Shown piece after piece: positions 58,459 through 64,000 of a DNA stretch of 64,000 bases. A program made the position numbers and the translations under genes. The DNA comes from Stentor coeruleus (Eukaryota; Ciliophora; Heterotrichea; Heterotrichida; Stentoridae). The stretch's first letter is position 1. Each line of letters starts with the position of its first letter. Where the stretch lies: NCBI GenBank assembly GCA_001970955.1, contig MPUH01000225.1, forward strand, positions 1 to 64,000, written 5' to 3'. Below the pieces are notes generated by a model. It was not told the DNA's origin and did not search any database. It worked only from the letters and a program-made list of their open reading frames with translations.

Positions 58459-61074
58459 TTAGCTTTGGTTAATGATTTTAAGTCTGATAAGCTTTCTTTT
58501 GGATTGTTTAAGACACATGGCATTACATTGTGCACTTAATATGAATTTCTGATCCTCATCTAAAAGGCTAAGAAGTTTGTTAAATAATGTTGGTAGATAA
58601 TGAGCATCAATACGAGCATAATCTAACATCGGGCCTGGAAGAGGACGTATTCTCCACTCAGCAACATGAAAACTCTTGTCTACTTCAATACCAAAAAAAT
58701 GTTGTATTAAAAACGCTAATGATGGAAGTTGACTTTCATTCTTTAAAACCCTATATGCTCTTGCAGTATCAAAAACTCTTACAGGATGTGCATCAAAGTC
58801 ATTCTTCAGCCACACCAAATCAGAATCGCATCCATGAAAAACCTTAACAATTTTCTCATTTTCCATCAACCTCCTAACAAAATCCCCTAATTTGTCTCTA
58901 TTAACCAATGCGTCAATAACATAATCAATTTCACCATTTGATAACTGTATAAGACAAATACATCCTTTTTTAGCTTCAAAAGTATGATATTCTATATCAA
59001 CCCCAATCACTGAAAAACACTCAATTTCTTTAATAAGAGAATCTAATCCTTCACATGTATCAACCCATAAATACCTTGTTTCATTAAATGGTTTTATTGT
59101 ATTTATACATGGCCAATATCCTAATGGCATAGTTTCTTCAGTATAAGGATGAGGTGTTAATTCTTCTTGGATTTCTTCATAATCTAAACCTTTGACTTGA
59201 CTTAAACTCATCGACCCTTGGCTTTGTATTATCATATCTTTAAGCATTTCAGCTATATATAAACGTTTATGAAGTTGAGCTAAAATTATTGATGTCATAC
59301 CTTTTGAATTTGTTTGAGATATGTATGAAATTGGATCTGGTACTGAATTTATAATTTTAGGGACAATATCACTCATTCCTGATATACAGGCAATATGTAA
59401 TGCTGTGTTTCCTGAGAAATTATCGGATTCTTGACATAAACTTGGATTATCTTGAATAAGTTTAGATGCTAAAGGGAAATTCCCTTCTTTTATAGAAAGT
59501 CTTAATATTCTTCCTGTTGGTGCTGCACGATGGAGATATAAACTTGTGTCGATTTTTTTTTCTAGCATGTATTCTAACATTTCTATTGTAATTTCTTCAG
59601 ACCATTTAGCTAAAGCAGCTTCACCGAGTTTTTTATCTTTTTTCAATGCTTCGAGGACTATAGTTTTACTTAATGGAAGGTTGTTGATTATCCACATTGC
59701 ACAATTAGATGTACCTTCTTTTAGTATATATTCTTCTAGACCATTAATGCTTGTGTATTTTATAAGATTTTCAAGCATTTCACCATCAGTATGTTTTATA
59801 GCAAATATCATTTCGTTTTGGTTTGGCAACACCCCTTGCGAAACTAACCATTCTATTGACTTGTACTGATAGTATTTAATACTTATCATCATTGGTGTTT
59901 CTATACCATTTTGTGAATGAATATCAAACCCTGAATCAATAACAATAGCAGCACAATCATAATTTCCCCTAGCAAGTGCTTGATGATATGGATTATACCC
60001 TTCTTTATTAATATGATCCTTATTAGCACCATACGAAAGCAACAATTTCAAAGATTTCGGCGAATAAGTTGAACAAGCAATACATAAAGGTGTATTTCCA
60101 CCCCCATCTTCAGCTTCAATAAAACACCCTTTATCTAATAAAAGTTTCGCACATTCCGGACTATCATAAGCATTTTGACCCATTTTCCTACCTTCACGTC
60201 CTCCAGCGCATCCCCAAACTGCATTATGTAAAGCAGTTCGACCTCTTTTATCATGTACATCAAGCATAATCCCAGGAATAGTCAAAAGAAAGTTAATAAC
60301 TTCAACATTCCCATTCCAAGCACATTTACTCAAAGCTGTCCTTCCTAATTTAGTAACTTTATTAGGATCCAAACCTTTATCAAGAAGAATTTTAAGCATT
60401 TCAACATTCCCAAGACTTGATGCCCAATAAAAAAGACTCCTTCCTTGATTTTCAACATGAAAAACATTAGCCCCTTTTTCTATTAAAAATAACAATGTTT
60501 CTGTTGATTTGCTTTGTACAGAATAAAATATTGGTGTTAGACCTTCTTCATCTTTTGTTTCAATATCAGCACCTTTTTTTAATAAACTTTGTAAAGCTTG
60601 TATATTAGCTTTTAATGCTGCGGTATGAATAGGACGAGGTCCTCCTTCAATAGGACTTCTTGCATTTATATCAACAAGATCTAAGAGGATTTCGAATAGA
60701 TTCATGTTATTGTTTTCTATAGCTTCAACTAAACGGCCATCTATTCTATTTGACCTTCTTTTATAAACTTCGTAATCGTCATCGGGGAATATTGAAAAAA
60801 CGTGCATAAACCAACGGGATAGATGAAATGGTCTGGTTTTACTATTGAGGATTTTACACCAAGTTGGACATTTTGTAAGCTTGGATGCTAGGTAAAAGTC
60901 TTCTATTGTAAGAGAATCACCTTGGAGGTAAGTGTTAGATTCTAGGTATTCATTTATTAAACCGTAATGAACAGCTGGATTAAAAGGATTGATACTATCT
61001 GATACTTTAGCCCAGAAACCTGATGGAGTTTGGTTTTTAAAAAACTCGTCTTTTGCTTTTTGAAACCAATCCAT
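58459..61074 (-). CDS. GST-C-like / ankyrin repeat / RRP6-type 3'-5' exonuclease fusion
   Basis: This 871-aa protein combines three modules. Residues 1 to about 100 resemble a GST C-terminal fold of the type found in tRNA synthetases and eEF1 (LINEYLESNTYLQGDSLTIE, then HLSRWFMHVF). About a dozen ankyrin repeats cover about 125-400 and part of 500-610 (GRTALHNAVWG, GNTPLCIACSTYSPKSLKLL, GNTALHIACISGMSDIVPKI). The C-terminal 190 residues are a DEDDy exonuclease closest to RRP6/EXOSC10: GVDIEYH (D693, E695), KVFHGCDSDLVWL (D752), AEWRIRPLPGPMLDYARIDA (Y819, D823), so all catalytic residues are present. There is no HRDC domain as in RRP6. It may be an RNA exonuclease targeted by ankyrin and GST-like protein contacts. 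The frame is open throughout, so the fusion is not an assembly join. Confidence 0.88.
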   Translation of the reverse strand: MDWFQKAKDEFFKNQTPSGFWAKVSDSINPFNPAVHYGLINEYLESNTYLQGDSLTIEDFYLASKLTKCPTWCKILNSKTRPFHLSRWFMHVFSIFPDDDYEVYKRRSNRIDGRLVEAIENNNMNLFEILLDLVDINARSPIEGGPRPIHTAALKANIQALQSLLKKGADIETKDEEGLTPIFYSVQSKSTETLLFLIEKGANVFHVENQGRSLFYWASSLGNVEMLKILLDKGLDPNKVTKLGRTALSKCAWNGNVEVINFLLTIPGIMLDVHDKRGRTALHNAVWGCAGGREGRKMGQNAYDSPECAKLLLDKGCFIEAEDGGGNTPLCIACSTYSPKSLKLLLSYGANKDHINKEGYNPYHQALARGNYDCAAIVIDSGFDIHSQNGIETPMMISIKYYQYKSIEWLVSQGVLPNQNEMIFAIKHTDGEMLENLIKYTSINGLEEYILKEGTSNCAMWIINNLPLSKTIVLEALKKDKKLGEAALAKWSEEITIEMLEYMLEKKIDTSLYLHRAAPTGRILRLSIKEGNFPLASKLIQDNPSLCQESDNFSGNTALHIACISGMSDIVPKIINSVPDPISYISQTNSKGMTSIILAQLHKRLYIAEMLKDMIIQSQGSMSLSQVKGLDYEEIQEELTPHPYTEETMPLGYWPCINTIKPFNETRYLWVDTCEGLDSLIKEIECFSVIGVDIEYHTFEAKKGCICLIQLSNGEIDYVIDALVNRDKLGDFVRRLMENEKIVKVFHGCDSDLVWLKNDFDAHPVRVFDTARAYRVLKNESQLPSLAFLIQHFFGIEVDKSFHVAEWRIRPLPGPMLDYARIDAHYLPTLFNKLLSLLDEDQKFILSAQCNAMCLKQSKRKLIRLKIINQS

Positions 61075-61861
61075 GTAAATTTCTTATTTATATCAGATAT
61101 GATTGCATAAAGAGTTTAAATTACTTTGTGAAATGAAAATTTTTTAGGATTTAAAGAAGATTGGGTATGGCTTTTTGGGATTAATTGAACTGTTTTTGAT
61201 TTTGTGTTTTGCTTTAGATTGTGAGTAGTAAATTTAGGTGTTTAGGATTTTAGAAAGAAATGATTAAAGAGATAAATTTGATTTTAAGTAAAAGAGCTTT
61301 TTTTATTTCTTAATGAAATATTTTACTTGTAGTTTTAAGCTTGATTTTTGTTAGGATTATCTATGTTGTATTTCACTATACAAATTTTATATAATGTATT
61401 AATAATTTTACTTAAGTTATAAAAACATAAAGTATCCATTATAGCTAAAGTCATAAAAACTAAAAGTAAAACTCTTTAAAAGGTAAAGCTTTAATTAGAA
61501 AAATGCATTGATTAAAGAATCTTCATGCCATTTTGGGCTAAAAAACTAGAAATAGCATGCTGATAAATAAAAATATCTTTATCTAACCCCACTATTATAT
61601 ACAAAAATGCATATAATATTTTTTTCAGTCAAAACATAATTTTCCTTATATTTCTATATTATTCCATACTTTTATCATTTCTTTAAAGCTAATAATTTTT
61701 CATCTAATAATATAAACATAAATGGATATTAATCCTTTATTCTTATATACATCCTTTATAATATATATACTTTATTATAATACATAATCTAAAATCAAAC
61801 TAATAATCTATATAAAATTGTATTATATTTAAAAATTCTAAACCAAATTATTAGTATAACC
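61075..61861. other. Intergenic, 0.8 kb
   Basis: G-leaning upstream of the exonuclease gene, then very A/T-rich with many tata runs (61600-61820). No gene, RNA or repeat was recognised. Confidence 0.5.
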
Positions 61862-62368
61862 TTATCCAGTGTTTAAGCAACCTTCACATTTGCAAGAAGA
61901 ATTACAGCCAAGTCCACTACTAAAACATTCACAGTATTTCTTTCTGCATCCTGACCTTTTACAATTACATGTTTTAGTTATCACTGGTTGAGTTCTATGA
62001 AAAGCTTCAGGATTTCGTTCCATTACTTGTGTTATACTTATTCTACGCTCAGATTCGCATTCGGGTATGTTTTTGCACTCCATGCACCCACATCCTATGC
62101 AATATTCACCATTAGCAAAGCAATCACAGTATAGTTTCAGGCAATAAGTTTTCCTACATTTACATGCGAACTTCTTACCTTGTATAGCAGATCCTGGATC
62201 AAAAATACCAAATCTCTGTTGATTATTGTACACAGAGTTTTCAGGCATAGAAAAAGGTGAATCAATATCCATAGGCATTCCTGGTGACCTTTGTGCGGTT
62301 AAAGGTGAAAGTGATACCAAGCAAAACTTGGTAAATGGGGAAACTTCAGGATTCTTATTAGGTTCCAT
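61862..62368 (-). CDS. CXC (CRC) domain DNA-binding protein, LIN54/tesmin-like
   Basis: This 168-aa protein carries two Cys-rich CXC repeats: ACKCRKTYCLKLYCDCFANG to CMECKN at about 68-98, and CNCKRSGCRKKYCECFSSG to CEGCLN at about 133-166. They are joined by a linker with the conserved RNPEAF motif. This CRC arrangement binds CHR promoter elements in LIN54 of the DREAM/MuvB complex, which controls cell-cycle genes. The N-terminal 65 residues are Pro/Ser-rich and disordered. It is much shorter than LIN54 or tesmin and has no other domain. The Tyr after each first Cys triplet (TYC, KYC), used for DNA contact in LIN54, is present. Confidence 0.88.
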   Translation of the reverse strand: MEPNKNPEVSPFTKFCLVSLSPLTAQRSPGMPMDIDSPFSMPENSVYNNQQRFGIFDPGSAIQGKKFACKCRKTYCLKLYCDCFANGEYCIGCGCMECKNIPECESERRISITQVMERNPEAFHRTQPVITKTCNCKRSGCRKKYCECFSSGLGCNSSCKCEGCLNTG

Positions 62369-62879
62369 TTAACAAAACTATATAAGAAACTTTTTCAAAT
62401 AAATTTATTAGATGATGAAGTGTATAATAATATGCATTAATAAATGTTGTGCTTTAGCTAAAATAATATTTATTTTATAAACAGAAATATATAGATAAAA
62501 AGACTAGAATTTGTTTTTATATAATAATTTTTAATAAGTGATAAAAGGTTTTATGAAATATAAGGAATTTATATGGTTTGTTTGTATAAATCAGAAAGGT
62601 TTTGATGTGTGGATACTGATATTATGATGAGTTTTGCAAATTTTTAGTTGATAAAGGATAGAGGGGATTTTTTTTGATGCATTAAAATAGAGGCTTGAAA
62701 TGAGAGAAGATTTAATGGATTTTATTAGGTGGAATGTAGAGGTATAAGGATAAAGTGATTATTGCTTATTTTCATCTTTCTCAATTTCTAAAAACTAGAC
62801 TTTCATTTATATAAACCGAAAAATAATCAACCTTAAACCTTAAATCCAGGATCAAAAAATTCTAAACCTTTTTAAAAAA
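62369..62879. other. Intergenic, 0.5 kb
   Basis: G/T-rich on the plus strand from about 62560 to 62760 (upstream of the CXC gene), then A/C-rich near the next gene's stop. No feature was recognised. Confidence 0.4.
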
Positions 62880-63563
62880 CTATCTATTATGTTTCCTCGC
62901 TCTCACAGAAATTCCACTTGTAGCCAAAGGTTTAACATGGCTCAAACTAGGACAAAGTATAACTAAACAAAAGCTATCATTAGGATAATGTGAGGTGACT
63001 TCATTAACAACAACATTACGAAAATGTATAATCCCATCATCTTCCGGTATAGCTTCCGAAGTCCCTCTAAGTATTTTTTTCCCAGAAATATTTCTTTTCA
63101 ACAATTTCGGGGGGTTTTCCATAGTGAAAAGTGCTATGATGAATGTGAAACTATTAGGGAGAATAACAGTTGATCCATTAGAATCTGTGACATTAACTTG
63201 TACATGAAATCCTTTTTCTTTATAAATTATATCTGGAAAGCTATTGAGTAAGGTTATAAATAAGCTAAAAGTTTTTCCAGAAGATATCCAACGAAAAATC
63301 CCTTCAAGGCTAAATGGTTCTTCAATGTTTGATTGGGGGATTTTAGTTTTTTTTAGTAATTCTTGGGTTAAAGTATCGAGATTTTGATTAAGAGTATTGT
63401 TTTTACGAGTTAAGTCGTTAAGTGCTATAGAGTGCTGTTGAATAAGAGCATTAATATTCGCAATTAGACTACCATTATTTGTTGATGTATTGTATTGAGA
63501 AAAGTAGTGTCTGATACATTCAGGGTGGTTGCATAATTCTGAAGGATTTGTGAAAAGACACAT
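62880..63563 (-). CDS. Hypothetical protein, helical N-terminus and beta-rich C-terminus
   Basis: I do not recognise this 227-aa protein. Residues 1-75 contain a CNHPEC cluster and a coiled-coil segment (ALIQQHSIALNDLTRKNNTL). From about 95 a beta-rich domain follows (GFHVQVNVTDSNGSTVILPN, FTFIIALFTMENPPKLL, IIHFRNVVVNEVTSHYPNDS, FCLVILCPSLSHVKPLATSG). The layout, with a charged coil followed by an immunoglobulin-like or velvet/Rel-like beta sandwich ending in a basic RARKHNR tail, could suit a transcription factor, but this is a shape guess only. The start sits in the usual aataaATG context. Confidence 0.6.
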   Translation of the reverse strand: MCLFTNPSELCNHPECIRHYFSQYNTSTNNGSLIANINALIQQHSIALNDLTRKNNTLNQNLDTLTQELLKKTKIPQSNIEEPFSLEGIFRWISSGKTFSLFITLLNSFPDIIYKEKGFHVQVNVTDSNGSTVILPNSFTFIIALFTMENPPKLLKRNISGKKILRGTSEAIPEDDGIIHFRNVVVNEVTSHYPNDSFCLVILCPSLSHVKPLATSGISVRARKHNR

Positions 63564-64000
63564 TTATTATGAAATCCTAGTTGAAAAAATGATAAAGGTT
63601 TGATTATGAAGAAATGGTGTGGAGGGGAAAATGCTGGAAATTAGTGTTAGGGGAAATGGAATATGTTTAGATAGAAAANGGGGAAAATGCTGGAAATTAG
63701 TGTTAGGGGAAATGGAATATGTTTAGATAGAAAATTGAAGATACTTTTTGGATGTTTTTATAGGATGAGTTTTGATTGCTTTTGCAATAGAGATTTGGTT
63801 ATGAAGGTTGAAAAGAGAGGATTGGGAAATTATGATAAATGATGTAGGAATTAGGAGGATATTTAGGATAATTGATGTTGTGTGGAAAAATTTGAATATA
63901 GATTTGATTTTGTGTTGGTGTTAGGAAAATATGTGTTGTTATTATAGGATTAGATTTTAATATGAATTTTATATGAATAGGGAATTTAGTTAGTATTAGT
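63564..64000. other. Intergenic, G-rich on plus strand, to window end
   Basis: This lies upstream of the minus-strand gene and is G/A/T-rich with very few C on the plus strand. It contains an assembly join. No coding frame was seen. Confidence 0.5.
63624..63734. repeat. Assembly join: 55-bp duplicated overlap around an N
   Basis: Positions 63624-63678 recur at 63680-63734, with an N at 63679. Same signature as the other five joins. Confidence 0.9.

Noticed and set aside
58434-58535. Earlier ATG for the SIAH-like gene
   Set aside because: It would overlap the coding end of the exonuclease gene, and the added residues show no conserved feature.
1-64000. tRNA genes, telomere repeats, CRISPR arrays, transposons
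   Set aside because: I looked for tRNA T-loop signatures, telomere-like CCCTAA arrays, spaced repeats and transposase or reverse-transcriptase motifs on both strands and found none that hold up by eye. A covariance-model scan could still reveal a divergent RNA gene.

Overview
The window looks like macronuclear DNA of a heterotrich ciliate, most likely Stentor or a close relative. It is about 70% A+T and gene-dense. Almost every gene is an uninterrupted frame, and TAA, TAG and TGA all serve as ordinary stops, so the standard code is used. The few introns I can prove are exactly 15 nt (gt...ag): one in the gene at 17592 and three in the exportin gene at 33379. The 15-nt introns together with the standard code are what point to Stentor; no rRNA or other species marker is present. 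There are no tRNA or rRNA genes, CRISPR arrays or telomere repeats, and no autonomous mobile element that I can recognise. Layout: 0.3-9.6 kb holds DNA ligase IV, a CCCH/RING protein, a claudin-like membrane protein, UPF1 and eIF4E. 9.7-18.2 kb holds an oxysterol-binding protein, small unknown genes, mitochondrial citrate synthase, an EamA-type transporter and an augmin-like coiled-coil gene. 18.2-25.5 kb is a gene-poor stretch with assembly joins, then a TRAF/SIAH-like RING protein, CCDC112, a CDCA7-type zinc finger and unknown genes. 25.7-33 kb holds a coiled-coil protein, 3-phosphoglycerate dehydrogenase, AP-2 mu and a cold-shock-like protein. 33.4-45 kb holds exportin-7, a calcium-dependent kinase, a MARCH-type ligase, a GST, a small secreted protein and the APC/C activator CDH1. 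46-50.6 kb holds a decayed epsin gene and NDC80. 51-64 kb holds Cys-rich and unknown proteins, SPCS2, cyclin E, a SIAH-like ligase, an ankyrin/RRP6-type exonuclease fusion, a CXC (LIN54-like) protein and an unknown gene. The genes are mostly housekeeping and not a single pathway, though cell-division functions recur: augmin-like, CDH1, NDC80, cyclin E, a LIN54-like protein and two SIAH/TRAF-type ligases. Gaps between genes are often under 150 bp, and four same-strand pairs are 0-52 bp apart. Six single Ns are each flanked by a 48-112 bp duplicated sequence; these are unmerged contig overlaps, and they break the exportin gene and the end of a small gene near 25.1 kb. The most interesting signals are: catalytic Asp replaced by Asn in citrate synthase and in the DFG motif of the kinase; a GST-C/ankyrin/DEDDy-exonuclease fusion; a sawtooth GC skew that follows transcription direction and appears to reset inside long genes; an in-frame TAA|ATG junction joining an unknown gene to NDC80; and several coding-like remnants interrupted by stops.
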